Source: Flagellimonas lutimaris
Lineage (GTDB): Bacteria; Bacteroidota; Bacteroidia; Flavobacteriales; Flavobacteriaceae
Direction of reading: 5' to 3'
DNA length: 64,000 nt
Assembly: GCF_003581615.1 (NCBI RefSeq)
Contig: NZ_QXFH01000077.1
Coordinates: 566,070-630,069, forward strand
The notes beneath the pieces were generated by a model. It did not search any database. It was given only the letters and a program-made list of their open reading frames with translations, and had not been told where the DNA came from. This document shows, piece by piece, positions 33,516 through 42,615 of this stretch; positions within the stretch are counted from its first letter, which is position 1, and every line of letters begins with the position of its first letter. Made by a program: the position numbers and the translations under genes.

Positions 33516-33662
33516 TTAGTTTCTTGGCGTTGTTCTTTTATGATTGTCCACATCCAAAGTTTCCAAATCTTGAAAGGTACCGCAGGAAATCTGTCTTTTA
33601 ACGAGTGATTTTGACTTTTTTCGCTTGGTACGTGATTCTATTTCCTTATTTAAGAAATTCAT
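33516..33662 (-). CDS. Possible 48-residue basic protein
   Basis: ATG 33662 to TAA encodes MNFLNKEIESRTKRKKSKSL and continues with a KRQISCGTF segment and an acidic patch DLETLDVDN, ending PRN. It fills the gap between mobA and the GntR regulator. The charge pattern looks like a small nucleic-acid-associated protein, but there is no family match and no clear promoter. Listed as a hypothetical only. Confidence 0.35.
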   Translation of the reverse strand: MNFLNKEIESRTKRKKSKSLVKRQISCGTFQDLETLDVDNHKRTTPRN

Positions 33663-33720
33663 TGTGAATTATTTTACCTAAAAACGAAATTAGGGTTATT
33701 TTATTTTGACAATCAGAAGA

Positions 33721-34359
33721 TTAACCTTTTTTAACGTTGATTTGTCCTTCGATGTGCTCAAGAATGGACATCCAATGCATACGCAATATTAATGCTGCTG
33801 TAGGTACATTGTCCTCTTGAATGGCCTCCACCACAGAACGGGTTTGATTGTTCAGCATTTTAAAGAATTCAAAGTCTTGGATAAAATCATATTCGTAAAA
33901 ATGAAGCCTTAGCTTGAGGTCTTTCAAAATTTGCAGCAACACTTTGTTGGTAGCGTGCTGCACCAAATGATTATGAAATTTAAATCGTGCCGTAAGCCCC
34001 TCAGCAAGGTTCTCCGAAGCTTCCATTTCCGATTGCAGTTGCTTCAAAATGGTCATTTCTTCTGGATTGAACTCCGAATGCTCCAAAGCCATCACCTCTA
34101 ATCGGGCCACGATTTCTATGAGGTTCTTGACCTCGGATTTTGAAAGTTGTGCCACTACAAATCCCCGATTGGGAATAGCTTGCAACACCTGAGCATGCTC
34201 TAACTGACTCAATGCCTCACGGATAGGGGTCACACTGATACCCGTTGCTCTCGAAAGAGCCGCTAGATTCACAGTTTTACCCACTTTTAAATTCCCTTTT
34301 TGAATTTGTAGTAACAAATGTTCTTTAATTTTGTCGCGTAGTACAACTCTTGGTCCCAT
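33721..34359 (-). CDS. GntR-family transcriptional regulator, FCD subfamily
   Basis: A 212-residue cytoplasmic regulator with an N-terminal winged helix-turn-helix (VNLAALSRATGISVTPIREAL, split about 27-47) and a C-terminal all-helical FCD domain (about 70-205) with histidines suited to bind a metal-bound ligand (FKFHNHLVQHATN near 125-137). It is divergent from the trehalase gene, and a perfect 16-bp palindrome, AAATCGTA plus its reverse complement, lies 14 bp from its start. The most likely arrangement is autoregulation together with control of the trehalase gene; the effector is not known. Confidence 0.9.
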   Translation of the reverse strand: MGPRVVLRDKIKEHLLLQIQKGNLKVGKTVNLAALSRATGISVTPIREALSQLEHAQVLQAIPNRGFVVAQLSKSEVKNLIEIVARLEVMALEHSEFNPEEMTILKQLQSEMEASENLAEGLTARFKFHNHLVQHATNKVLLQILKDLKLRLHFYEYDFIQDFEFFKMLNNQTRSVVEAIQEDNVPTAALILRMHWMSILEHIEGQINVKKG

Positions 34360-34372
34360 AACACTAAAATAA

Positions 34373-34388
34373 AAATCGTATACGATTT
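34373..34388. promoter_or_regulatory. Predicted FCD/GntR operator
   Basis: Perfect palindrome AAATCGTATACGATTT between the GntR-type regulator (start 34359) and the trehalase (start 34445). The central ATCGTATACGAT has the form typical of FadR/FCD operators. Confidence 0.75.
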
Positions 34389-34444
34389 AACGTGTTTCTA
34401 TTGCTCTTATTATTATATATTTAGCCTAATTTAAATTGAATACA

Positions 34445-36031
34445 ATGAAAAAATGGTTGCTGGGAACACTCCTGTTATTGTTCATCATAGGTTGTAAACA
34501 ATCGGAACAAACCAAAAAAGAAGCTGTAAGCCTATATAAAACAGAGCTGTTCAAAGAGGTGCAGATGTCGGCTATATTTGAAGATTCAAAAACCTTTGTG
34601 GATTTAGTGCCTAAAAAAGATATAGCAATACTTGAAGAGGAATATATTAAAAGTAAAGATAATCAAGGTTTTAACTTAGAGAATTTTGTTCTTGAAAACT
34701 TTGAGAACAAGTCTCTAAAAGGACTTCAATTTGAACTGGACAGCACCCAAAATATGTATAGCCATATTTCCCATATGTGGGATATTTTAAAGCGAAATCC
34801 AGATAGTGTGTTTGCCCATTCTTCCCGAATAGCTCTTCCTCATAATTATATTGTTCCAGGTGGTCGCTTTCAGGAAATTTATTATTGGGACAGCTATTTC
34901 ACCTTAGAAGGATTATTGGTGGATCAGGAAGAGGAAATCGCCCAAAGCATGGTGGATAATTTTGCCTTTTTAATTGATTCCCTAGGATTTATACCCAATG
35001 GTACCCGTGATTACTATAAAACACGTTCCCAACCACCATATTTCGCATTAATGGTAGATGCCATTGCTCGTAACGATGAAAATTTAATGGTAAAGTACCT
35101 ACCACAGATGACCAAGGAATACAATTACTGGATTGAGGGCGAGGCTACAGGGGATAGCCTTAAACCAATAAAACGAGTGGTAAATCTCAATGGGGGCATG
35201 ACATTAAATCGCTATTGGGATTCGGGCAATACACCTAGGCCAGAGTCCTATAAAGAAGATTACTTGCTGGCCCAAAATCTAACATCTGACTCTTTAAAGC
35301 AGCGACTATATAAAAATTTACGCTCTGCTGCCGCATCAGGTTGGGATTTTAGCTCCAGATGGTTTGGTGAAGCGGGAGGGCTTGCTTCCACGGAAACCAT
35401 TTCCATACTGCCTGTAGACCTTAACTGTTTGCTTTACTTTATGGAAAAAAGCCTAGCCAAAGCAAATGGCATCAAAGGGGAGGAGGAAGTTCAAAACCAC
35501 TTTTCAGAATTGGCAGCTAGTAGGAAAGCTATCATTCAAGATTATTTTTGGAACGAAACCACTGGATTTTATCACGATTACAATTTTGAAGATAAAAACA
35601 TGACATCAAAACTTACCTTGGCCGGTGTTACGCCATTGTTTTTTGAAATTGCCAGTCCAGAACAAGCAGAAAAAGTGAAAGATGTGATTATGAATACCTT
35701 TTTAAAAGAAGGGGGGCTGGTTACTACCTTGGAACATAGCGGACAACAATGGGATGCCCCGAATGGTTGGGCTCCGTTACAGTGGCTAACGGTTAATGGG
35801 TTATTGAATTATGGTTATGTGGATGAAGCCAAAGAAATTATGACCCGTTGGCTTACGCTCAACGAAAGAGTATACGCCAATACCGGAAAAATGATGGAGA
35901 AATATAATGTGGAAGACCTATCCTTACTTTCAGGTGGGGGGGAGTATCCAACTCAAGATGGTTTTGGATGGACCAATGGTGTTGCACTGGGATTCAAAAA
36001 AATATTGGAGGAATTAGACCGTCCTAATTAA
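34445..36031 (+). CDS. treA: Alpha,alpha-trehalase (GH37), lipoprotein
   Basis: Glycoside hydrolase family 37 enzyme cleaving trehalose to glucose. Start at ATG 34445 gives a 528-residue protein with a lipoprotein signal (LFIIGC, C17); an upstream TTG would add three residues. The first family signature is PGGRFQEIYYWDSY (138-151) and the second is QWDAPNGWAPLQW near the C-terminal third; an HSSRIALPH segment precedes the first. The lipid anchor places it in the envelope. A divergent FCD-type regulator and a 16-bp palindrome lie upstream, so control by that regulator is likely. It is followed by a convergent lipocalin-like gene 6 bp away. Confidence 0.93.
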   Translation: MKKWLLGTLLLLFIIGCKQSEQTKKEAVSLYKTELFKEVQMSAIFEDSKTFVDLVPKKDIAILEEEYIKSKDNQGFNLENFVLENFENKSLKGLQFELDSTQNMYSHISHMWDILKRNPDSVFAHSSRIALPHNYIVPGGRFQEIYYWDSYFTLEGLLVDQEEEIAQSMVDNFAFLIDSLGFIPNGTRDYYKTRSQPPYFALMVDAIARNDENLMVKYLPQMTKEYNYWIEGEATGDSLKPIKRVVNLNGGMTLNRYWDSGNTPRPESYKEDYLLAQNLTSDSLKQRLYKNLRSAAASGWDFSSRWFGEAGGLASTETISILPVDLNCLLYFMEKSLAKANGIKGEEEVQNHFSELAASRKAIIQDYFWNETTGFYHDYNFEDKNMTSKLTLAGVTPLFFEIASPEQAEKVKDVIMNTFLKEGGLVTTLEHSGQQWDAPNGWAPLQWLTVNGLLNYGYVDEAKEIMTRWLTLNERVYANTGKMMEKYNVEDLSLLSGGGEYPTQDGFGWTNGVALGFKKILEELDRPN

Positions 36032-36037
36032 AACAAT

Positions 36038-36508
36038 CTACCTGCGTTCATAAACATAAGAGGCTACTCCCGGCAAATTGTCGCCTTCTTGCTTAATAAT
36101 GGTATTATTGCTCAACTGCAAGGTGCCCAATATGGTACTACCCTGAAATGCCACTTGAATGCCGTCACTACCCCAGGCCCCTGTAGCTTGTGTAATCCCA
36201 GAACACTGGAGAGCGTATTGACCATTGGTTATTGGTGTTATGGTGAAATTGGATTGTTCATATTGATACGTGGTATCATCTTTTAAAACAATAGTTCCCG
36301 TGATACAGCCTTCTTCATCCATTAAATTGGATGAAGATGTTCCATCCCCATCAATATCGACTGCCGTACTCACATTGACAGCCACTAAGTCCCATGTCCC
36401 CACAAGCTCTGCGCTGGAAAATCCTCCACTACCACCATCATCATCGCTACATGAAACTGCAAATAGCATAGTGAAGAAACAAAGTATAATTGTACCGATA
36501 TTTTTCAT
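36038..36508 (-). CDS. Lipocalin-like lipoprotein
   Basis: A 156-residue lipoprotein (FAVSC, C20) with a DDDGGSGGF linker, then a lipocalin-type barrel starting LVGTWDLVAVNVS (about 35-47), and a GTWD-to-GTLQL fold pattern. Bacteroidota encode many such small lipocalin-like lipoproteins whose ligands are unknown. It converges on trehalase with a 6-bp gap and is divergent from the 36655 lipoprotein. Outer-membrane location is likely. Confidence 0.8.
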   Translation of the reverse strand: MKNIGTIILCFFTMLFAVSCSDDDGGSGGFSSAELVGTWDLVAVNVSTAVDIDGDGTSSSNLMDEEGCITGTIVLKDDTTYQYEQSNFTITPITNGQYALQCSGITQATGAWGSDGIQVAFQGSTILGTLQLSNNTIIKQEGDNLPGVASYVYERR

Positions 36509-36521
36509 GGCATCCCTTTTT

Positions 36522-36529
36522 TAGTTTTG
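36522..36529 (+). promoter_or_regulatory. Possible -7 element for the 36655 lipoprotein gene
   Basis: TAGTTTTG matches TAnnTTTG. It lies about 125 bp before the start at 36655, and no good TTG is seen at -33, so support is limited. Confidence 0.35.
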
Positions 36530-36654
36530 TTGAAAATAATACAATTTCGAGAATAATATTTCACTTATCTCCGCATTTCATCGATCAGCTTTATTTGAAT
36601 AGAATAAATTCTTGGATAAATCGTTACTCCATCATAACTATATTACCAAATAAA

Positions 36655-37446
36655 ATGAAGAAGCTTAGCCTAAGAATCTTATCAATTGCTTTTGTTGTAA
36701 CCGCCCTCATTGGTTTTCAGTCCTGTAGTGAGGATGCCATGCCGGGAGATGGTGAAACCATTACCTCCACAGAGTTACAGACCATTTTAACCACCGACGA
36801 AATTGCAGGCGCAGCAGATTTTGCCATAGCAGAGCTCTACAATGGAAATACCACCGCCAAAAATGAGTCAACGGCAAAAGATGATTGCTACAGTGCAACT
36901 TATACCGATTCTGGGTTCGATGCAACTTTTAACAATTGTGTACTCAACGGAACGGACAATGTAAATGGGACGGTAAGCGTAACCTACGAAGCAGGAGAGG
37001 GGAACGCTTCCTTTACGGCAACGTTTACGGACTTTTATGTGGGAACCATCAAACTAAATGGTACCAGAACCTACCAAATTACCGCCAATAGTACCGAGAC
37101 TACGGGTTCTTTTACAGTAACCAGCAATATGTCCATCGAACTCGAAGATGGTTATACAATTACCGAAATGGGCACCAAAACATTAAGCATTTCCTTTGAT
37201 GAAAATACCCAAAGCGTTCTATTTTCACTTTCTGGCACGTGGACTGTGGAAATGGATGAAAATACGTATGCCGTGGAAATCTTAGATGAACTTCAAGGAA
37301 ATTCTACTTGCCAAAATCTAACCAGTGGAAGTATGGTCGTGGCCAAAAATGGATTGGCAGTAACGGTGGATTTCGGAAATGGTGAATGCGATAATATCGC
37401 TACCATTATATATCCAAATGGAGCTACCGAGGAGATTACGTTGTAG
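36655..37446 (+). CDS. Lipoprotein of unknown function
   Basis: Start at ATG 36655 (MKKLSLRILSIAFVVTALIG) yields 263 residues with a lipoprotein signal ending FQSC. The longer frame from 36490 is rejected because it hides the signal and overlaps the divergent gene. The mature protein is threonine- and asparagine-rich, with repeated beta strands of the form GTVSVTYEAGEGNASFTATF, consistent with an all-beta surface or periplasmic protein; two cysteine pairs (DDCYSATY/FNNCVL and STCQNL/GECDN) could form disulfides. No family is recognised. It ends at a strong terminator. Confidence 0.8.
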   Translation: MKKLSLRILSIAFVVTALIGFQSCSEDAMPGDGETITSTELQTILTTDEIAGAADFAIAELYNGNTTAKNESTAKDDCYSATYTDSGFDATFNNCVLNGTDNVNGTVSVTYEAGEGNASFTATFTDFYVGTIKLNGTRTYQITANSTETTGSFTVTSNMSIELEDGYTITEMGTKTLSISFDENTQSVLFSLSGTWTVEMDENTYAVEILDELQGNSTCQNLTSGSMVVAKNGLAVTVDFGNGECDNIATIIYPNGATEEITL

Positions 37447-37465
37447 TCTTTTTAAAAAATATGGG

Positions 37466-37495
37466 AAAGCACCGGTGTATGCCGGTGCTTTTTTG
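37466..37495 (+). terminator. Intrinsic terminator after the 36655 lipoprotein gene
   Basis: AAAGCACCGG (37466-37475) pairs with CCGGTGCTTT (37482-37491) around TGTATG, followed by a T run. Confidence 0.9.
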
Positions 37496-37548
37496 TTTTA
37501 ATAGGATGCTGTTAGCAGTTTGGTTATATTTAAGGAAAGAATCAGTTT

Positions 37549-38919
37549 ATGGTAAAACAATTGGTGGCGGCCCAAAATGAATTTTTTGCTACGCAGAAAA
37601 CAAAGGAAGTCGCACACAGAAAACAGTATCTTATAAAGCTTCAACAGGAGATGTTAGATCAAGAAGATGCCGTTTGTGATGCGTTATACGCCGATTTTAA
37701 AAAACCAAAATTTGAAAGTCTGGCCACAGAGACCCAATTGGTTTTGGCCGAGCTGAAACATGCTATCAAAAACGTTAAAAGTTGGAGTAAATCGAATCGG
37801 GTAGGGGCTTCACTTCTAAATTTCCCATCAAAGGAATGGATTCAACCCGAACCTTATGGCAAGGTGCTCGTTATTTCACCGTGGAATTACCCATTTATGC
37901 TTACCATGTCACCTTTAATAGGTGCTTTGGCTGCAGGTAATACGGCAATCCTTAAACCCTCGGAGTTCAGCCCGAACACCTCAAAAATTATCGCTCGGAT
38001 TATCAGAAAAGTATTCCCGCCCGAATATGTTACGGTGGTAGAGGGTGGAGTAGAGGTCTCTACCGAATTATTGGCGGAAAAATGGGAATATATCTTTTTT
38101 ACGGGCAGCACCCGCGTGGGTAAGATCGTGTACAAAAAGGCAGCGGAACACTTAACACCGGTCACCTTGGAGCTAAGCGGAAAAAATCCATGTATTGTTG
38201 ACGAAACCGCAGCCATAACACTGGCGGCCAAACGTATTGCCTGGGGCAAATTGATTAATGCAGGACAAACCTGTATTGCCCCGGATTATATTCTGGTGCA
38301 TAAAAACGTTAAAAGGGCATTGGTGGACGGACTTAAAGCAAACATCAACCAGTTTTATGGCGAAAACATTGAAGCTTCCAATGATTTTGCACGGATTACC
38401 ACAAGCAAGCATTATGAGGAGCTTAAAGCAATGCTTAAAGGACAAAACCTTTTGTTTGGTGGCAATTATAATGATGATGACCAATATTTGGAACCCACTT
38501 TAGTGGACGAACCCCAAGAGGACAGTACCATAATGGAAGGAGAGGTGTTTGGCCCCATTCTTCCCATAATTTCTTATGAAGATGAAAGTGAATTGGACGA
38601 GTATATCTCGCGTTTTCCCAATTCGTTGGCTTTTTATGTGTTCTCCAACAATAAAAAATTCCAAAAACGTATGATGCGTCAATATTCCTTTGGCGGGGGT
38701 ACCATTAATGATGTTGTAGTGCACATCAGTAATAAAGATTTGCCGTTTGGCGGTGTGGGACAATCCGGGATAGGGGGATACCATGGAAAATACTCATTTG
38801 ACCTGTTCTCACACCATAAATCCATAGTAAAAAGAGGCACTTGGCTGGACGTACCGTTACGATACGCACCTTACAATATTTCGCTAAATTTGATAAGAAA
38901 AATTAAATATTTCTTTTAA
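37549..38919 (+). CDS. Aldehyde dehydrogenase, class 3-like
   Basis: A 456-residue NAD(P)-dependent aldehyde dehydrogenase oxidising fatty or aromatic aldehydes. The cofactor-site glycine motif FFTGSTRVGK is at about 183-192; the catalytic glutamate is in LELSGKNPC (about 207-215) and the catalytic cysteine in NAGQTCIAPDY (about 239-249). The short length and lack of an N-terminal extension fit class 3 or the coniferyl/fatty aldehyde branch. The C-terminal RKIKYFF tail is basic and hydrophobic and could touch the membrane. It is a single gene, preceded by a terminator and followed by the universal stress protein gene. Confidence 0.9.
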   Translation: MVKQLVAAQNEFFATQKTKEVAHRKQYLIKLQQEMLDQEDAVCDALYADFKKPKFESLATETQLVLAELKHAIKNVKSWSKSNRVGASLLNFPSKEWIQPEPYGKVLVISPWNYPFMLTMSPLIGALAAGNTAILKPSEFSPNTSKIIARIIRKVFPPEYVTVVEGGVEVSTELLAEKWEYIFFTGSTRVGKIVYKKAAEHLTPVTLELSGKNPCIVDETAAITLAAKRIAWGKLINAGQTCIAPDYILVHKNVKRALVDGLKANINQFYGENIEASNDFARITTSKHYEELKAMLKGQNLLFGGNYNDDDQYLEPTLVDEPQEDSTIMEGEVFGPILPIISYEDESELDEYISRFPNSLAFYVFSNNKKFQKRMMRQYSFGGGTINDVVVHISNKDLPFGGVGQSGIGGYHGKYSFDLFSHHKSIVKRGTWLDVPLRYAPYNISLNLIRKIKYFF

Positions 38920-38989
38920 ATTATTAGTAATTATTTGATTTTAAAGCTTTTAACTTATTAAAATCGTATTTATTTACTAAGTAAAAGTT

Positions 38990-39012
38990 AAACCTTTGAA
39001 AACTAAAGGTTT
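38990..39012 (+). terminator. Weak hairpin between aldehyde dehydrogenase and stress-protein genes
   Basis: AAACCTTT (38990-38997) and AAAGGTTT (39005-39012) form an 8-bp inverted repeat with a 7-base loop, 70 bp after the dehydrogenase stop. A T-rich stretch follows only after a TGGTG interruption. Confidence 0.35.
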
Positions 39013-39051
39013 TGGTGTTATTTTTAAAAGAAACGACTAAGATCTACACCT

Positions 39052-39852
39052 ATGAAAGGGAACCAAAAAAAATATAACATCTCCGTATTGCTCGATATGT
39101 CCAAAAGCTCTGAGTTTGTCTTAAGCAGTGCGGTGGAATTGGCCAAACGAATTGATGGAGCCATTGAGGTTTTCCATGTAAAACCCACTACTAATATTAT
39201 TAAAGGAGATAGCCAACTCTCAGCCATACGTACCTTGAACCAAGATGACCGTTCTACACGGGCAGAATTGAAGGACCTTATTTCCAATATGGGTGAAAAG
39301 GAAAACCTGCCCATAAGCTACAAACTGGAGTATGGTAATGTAAAAAATAGGGTTCGGGACTATTTGGCGCTTCAAAAACCGGATATTTTGGTATTAGGCA
39401 AACACAGGTCTAGTATGGGTGGTTTCTTTGAAAGCATCACGGATTTTGTCATTGACAATGTAAGCGACACCAATGTATTGATCCTTGGCGAGGATGATAA
39501 ATTCCATTCATTTGAAGATATCAATCTGGGAATTTTTGGAGCTGGACTAGAAGACAATGATCTGGAGATACTACAGGATTTAAAACGAGATAGTGAAAAG
39601 CCAGTGCGTCATTTTGGTATTTCCGAGGAAGATGAATCCAAAAACCGCATATATCCCTGGAACAAAACAGTTTCTTATAAATTTAGCAAAGGTGCCAATG
39701 CGTTGGATGGTCTTGTAAACTATGTTTCCCGAACCAACACGCAGTTATTGTGCATACCCAAGAAAGGCGGTAAAAGTTTTATGTTTAGACCAAGCCCACT
39801 AAAAGAAGTTATCCGTAAAGTAAATATACCTTTAATGATTTTGGGTAAATAA
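39052..39852 (+). CDS. Universal stress protein family protein
   Basis: The 266-residue cytoplasmic protein has an N-terminal UspA domain: KYNISVLLDMSKSSEFVLSS strand-loop-helix, and near residues 108-150 the PDILVLGKHRSSMGGFFESI motif with a G-x(2)-G-x(9)-G-S/T-like phosphate-binding turn, here GKHRSSMGG...ITDFV. The C-terminal half (about 155-266) looks like a second, more diverged Usp domain ending VNIPLMILGK. Such proteins bind ATP or AMP in stress tolerance. The gene is monocistronic, with a hairpin 10 bp after its stop, and marks the boundary before the more AT-rich region. Confidence 0.85.
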   Translation: MKGNQKKYNISVLLDMSKSSEFVLSSAVELAKRIDGAIEVFHVKPTTNIIKGDSQLSAIRTLNQDDRSTRAELKDLISNMGEKENLPISYKLEYGNVKNRVRDYLALQKPDILVLGKHRSSMGGFFESITDFVIDNVSDTNVLILGEDDKFHSFEDINLGIFGAGLEDNDLEILQDLKRDSEKPVRHFGISEEDESKNRIYPWNKTVSYKFSKGANALDGLVNYVSRTNTQLLCIPKKGGKSFMFRPSPLKEVIRKVNIPLMILGK

Positions 39853-39861
39853 GGTTATAAG

Positions 39862-39881
39862 AGGAGTATTTCGTTACTCCT
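39862..39881 (+). terminator. Hairpin after the stress-protein gene
   Basis: AGGAGTA (39862-39868) and TACTCCT (39875-39881) around TTTCGT; the following sequence is AT-rich but lacks a solid T run. Confidence 0.6.
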
Positions 39882-40257
39882 GAAATATTCTATTTTACAT
39901 AATGTAAATTATGATACAGATTCGTCTAATGTGTAAAACGGCGCATGCTTGCATTTGATATAATATCAGATATGATAGCCTTTAGGCTCATATCGACAAC
40001 GATATTATGTAAAAAGAAATTCTGCTAATAAGTTCAGCGCTTCATCTCGCCTTCAAAATAAATTCTATAAACATTAGCAGTTTAATTCTCACCGCACCAT
40101 CTCGCAGTCTCATAAAATTCATCTACTAGATAAATTTTAGTTGCTCGTATTTTTATACGAAATTATTCATCCCATATTTATTTTATTTTAAAGGAATGCA
40201 TCAATACTTCGCATGTCTCAGTCATAATTACTGTTTGACACTATTGTTTTATGTGAA
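39882..40257. other. Non-coding gap rich in short dyads and repeats
   Basis: No frame is supported. Seen here: AGCC-TTTA-GGCT nested within a GATATG/CATATC dyad near 39967-39992, ATATCG-ACAA-CGATAT just after, CTGCTAAT/ATTAGCAG arms at about 40022 and 40073, and two imperfect copies of a CATCTCGC-containing stretch (about 40035 and 40093). A third CATCTCGC lies near 44944. This marks the entry into the AT-rich accessory-looking region. Confidence 0.5.
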
Positions 40258-41442
40258 TTATAATTTGGCAAAAGCAGGGATGACAACTTCAAAAATGGGT
40301 TTCATGATTTTATCATCATCTCGATCATAACCATTGATGATAATGGTTAAGTCAAGTTCTTCCACAACTATAACACGTTGTCCACCACCTCCCCAAGCAA
40401 GTGTGGCATCATAAGTTTTATTACCGACATTTACAGGTGTATAATACCAAAAGTATCCATAAAGATAATTCTTAGGCATCCAATCTATTGCAGGTCGAAC
40501 AATGCTACTAGTGGCTTTTTCAAGATATGTGGCAGAAATAAATTGTTTCCCATTCAATTTTCCTTTGTTTTGCACCAAATGGCCAAATTTAATCATATCT
40601 CGAGGCATGATACTGGCACGCCATCCTGCTTCTGGTAATCCACTTACGTGTTTTGACCATTTATAATCAGTAATACCAAGTTTATCAAGGAACTCATTTT
40701 TAATGAAGTCCTCAACTGTTCCTGGTACAACGGCGTCAATAACCGTCATCACAATCATGGGATTGAAATTGCCATATAAATAGGTTTGAGACTCATCAGT
40801 AATTGGCGTGCTATATTCAAGTAGTGTCTGAACCAACCCTTGTCCTTTTAATCGAATAGAATCATTTTCAACCTCTTTCCATTTCTCACTATCGATAGTT
40901 AGTCCTCCATGCATTGTCAATGCTTTATGGAGAGTGATCTTTTCTGCTCCTCTGGTGAACTTTTTAGGATTCAGATCTTTGAGAAAGTGAATCAAAGGTT
41001 TGTTTAAATCTTCCATGGATAGGTATCCCAGTTGAATGGCCCTTCCCAAAACCAAACTGGTATATGCTTTCACTGCTGATGCTTGTCCATGAGGCAAATC
41101 GATACGTCCTTTTTTATAATAGGATTCAAAAACTAATCTGTTTTTATGCGAAATGAGCAACGCATCATAATTACCATATTTACCATCAAAAATCTCTTGA
41201 GAGACTTTTATAATTGCCTCTCTATCACTACTCTTTAGCTTTAATGCGCCAACTTTTATTCCATCATTTCTTTTCTCGGGAGTTGTATTTATATAGGGTT
41301 CTTTGAGATTTGGAATATCTCGAAACGACAGGGTTCTTTCTACTTCTGTAGCCTCAGCTGTTATTTTATTTTGCTGGGCAAAGCTTGCGTTAACAAGCAT
41401 TAGTACCAGAAAAAATAGTCGAATATCTGTTTTAATTCTCAT
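40258..41442 (-). CDS. Serine hydrolase, beta-lactamase-like fold, exported
   Basis: A 394-residue protein with a Sec signal peptide ending SFAQ (about residue 23). The catalytic Ser-x-x-Lys is SAVK (122-125, GQASAVKAY), followed by TLHKALTMHGGL and the YGNFNP tyrosine motif. The C-terminal part has AWGGGGQRVIVV, in the place of the KTG-like third motif. It would act in the periplasm or outside the cell as an esterase or peptidase; the substrate is unknown. It is divergent from the LytS/LytTR pair at 41620. Confidence 0.87.
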   Translation of the reverse strand: MRIKTDIRLFFLVLMLVNASFAQQNKITAEATEVERTLSFRDIPNLKEPYINTTPEKRNDGIKVGALKLKSSDREAIIKVSQEIFDGKYGNYDALLISHKNRLVFESYYKKGRIDLPHGQASAVKAYTSLVLGRAIQLGYLSMEDLNKPLIHFLKDLNPKKFTRGAEKITLHKALTMHGGLTIDSEKWKEVENDSIRLKGQGLVQTLLEYSTPITDESQTYLYGNFNPMIVMTVIDAVVPGTVEDFIKNEFLDKLGITDYKWSKHVSGLPEAGWRASIMPRDMIKFGHLVQNKGKLNGKQFISATYLEKATSSIVRPAIDWMPKNYLYGYFWYYTPVNVGNKTYDATLAWGGGGQRVIVVEELDLTIIINGYDRDDDKIMKPIFEVVIPAFAKL

Positions 41443-41619
41443 CGTTGTTTTTTATAATTTCCTGATAAAATTAGATTTTAAATGCTGCTGAAAATTGAAA
41501 ACTGGACAAACAGAACAATTGAATGATGAAATCACTTTGTCATTGATAAATGTCTTTTATAAGAATTTATGGGAGTTTGAATTGAAGCGTAGTACTTTTA
41601 ACAGTCTAACAAGGAGTTT

Positions 41620-42612
41620 ATGATAAGCAAATCTTTAAGGGATACAATACTTATTAACCTAGGAGCCTTTGTTTTGGTGTTAATCCTAGAACTATTAAGC
41701 AACTGGATCATCAAAGACAAATTAGGACCCGATTATGGTTTTTTCTTGCATAGTCTAAAATATACCTTGTACATCATGGGTATTATTTGGATCAATCATT
41801 TTATGCTCATTCCTTTTTTCTTAGATAAGAAACGTTACTTTTCGTATGGAATATTACTGGTTGGCATCATACTGTTTGGAGGATATATAAAGGGAGGATT
41901 TAAGAACGATTGGGCACTACTTTCTAAACTGTCTTTCTTTTTTCTTTATACAACGGGAACGGGTATGGCAGCGTTTTTTTTAAGAAGAAATATGCGTATT
42001 CAAAGAAAGAATAATGAAAAAGAGAAATTGCAAAAAGATTTAGAAATCAACTATTTAAAGGAGCAAGTAAACCCACATTTTTTATTTAATACCCTAAATA
42101 ATATTTATGCGCTTTCTAGACAGCAATCAACAGAAACTCCTAATGTTGTGATGCAGCTCTCGGAACTAATGCGGTATCAATTAGAGAGTGCTAAAAAAGA
42201 ATTCGTTTTAGTCAAAGAAGAGTTAGAGTTTATTGAGAATTATTTATTGCTCGAAGAAAAAAGGCTCAACAAACGATGTGCGATTGAGTTTTCAATTGAA
42301 GGAGAACTATCGAACTATAAAATAGCACCAATGTTATTGATCCCTTTTGTTGAAAATGCCATTAAACATGGTGTTCAAACCACAAATGAACAAAGCAGCA
42401 TTGATGTGGTTACTTTTATAAAAAACGCCGAGTTTCATTTTTGTGTTGTAAATACGAAGCCTAACAAGGTTGCGAAACTAAAAAGAAAAGGAATGGGACT
42501 AGAAAATGTGAGGAGGCGTTTAAATTTATTATATCCGAATGCTCATGTATTAGAAATCAATGAAATGGAAAATGAATATCAAGTAAATTTAACTATTAAC
42601 ATAACGGCATAA
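41620..42612 (+). CDS. LytS-type sensor histidine kinase
   Basis: A 330-residue inner-membrane kinase with four predicted spans (about 10-30, 48-66, 75-92, 102-122), then a helical linker and the His_kinase domain: H153 in QVNPHFLFNTLNN, followed by LSELMRYQLES, and the ATPase region with FVENAIKHG and GMGLENVRRRL. This is the LytS/YehU-like architecture that uses a short transmembrane sensor. The response regulator begins 3 bp after its stop. A hairpin-rich gap lies on the other side of the pair. Signal unknown; serine hydrolase genes on both sides may be its targets. Confidence 0.92.
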   Translation: MISKSLRDTILINLGAFVLVLILELLSNWIIKDKLGPDYGFFLHSLKYTLYIMGIIWINHFMLIPFFLDKKRYFSYGILLVGIILFGGYIKGGFKNDWALLSKLSFFFLYTTGTGMAAFFLRRNMRIQRKNNEKEKLQKDLEINYLKEQVNPHFLFNTLNNIYALSRQQSTETPNVVMQLSELMRYQLESAKKEFVLVKEELEFIENYLLLEEKRLNKRCAIEFSIEGELSNYKIAPMLLIPFVENAIKHGVQTTNEQSSIDVVTFIKNAEFHFCVVNTKPNKVAKLKRKGMGLENVRRRLNLLYPNAHVLEINEMENEYQVNLTINITA

Positions 42613-42615
42613 GGA

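Noticed and set aside
36490..36654. N-terminal extension of the 36655 lipoprotein
   Set aside because: Would bury the lipoprotein signal peptide and overlap the divergent lipocalin-like gene.
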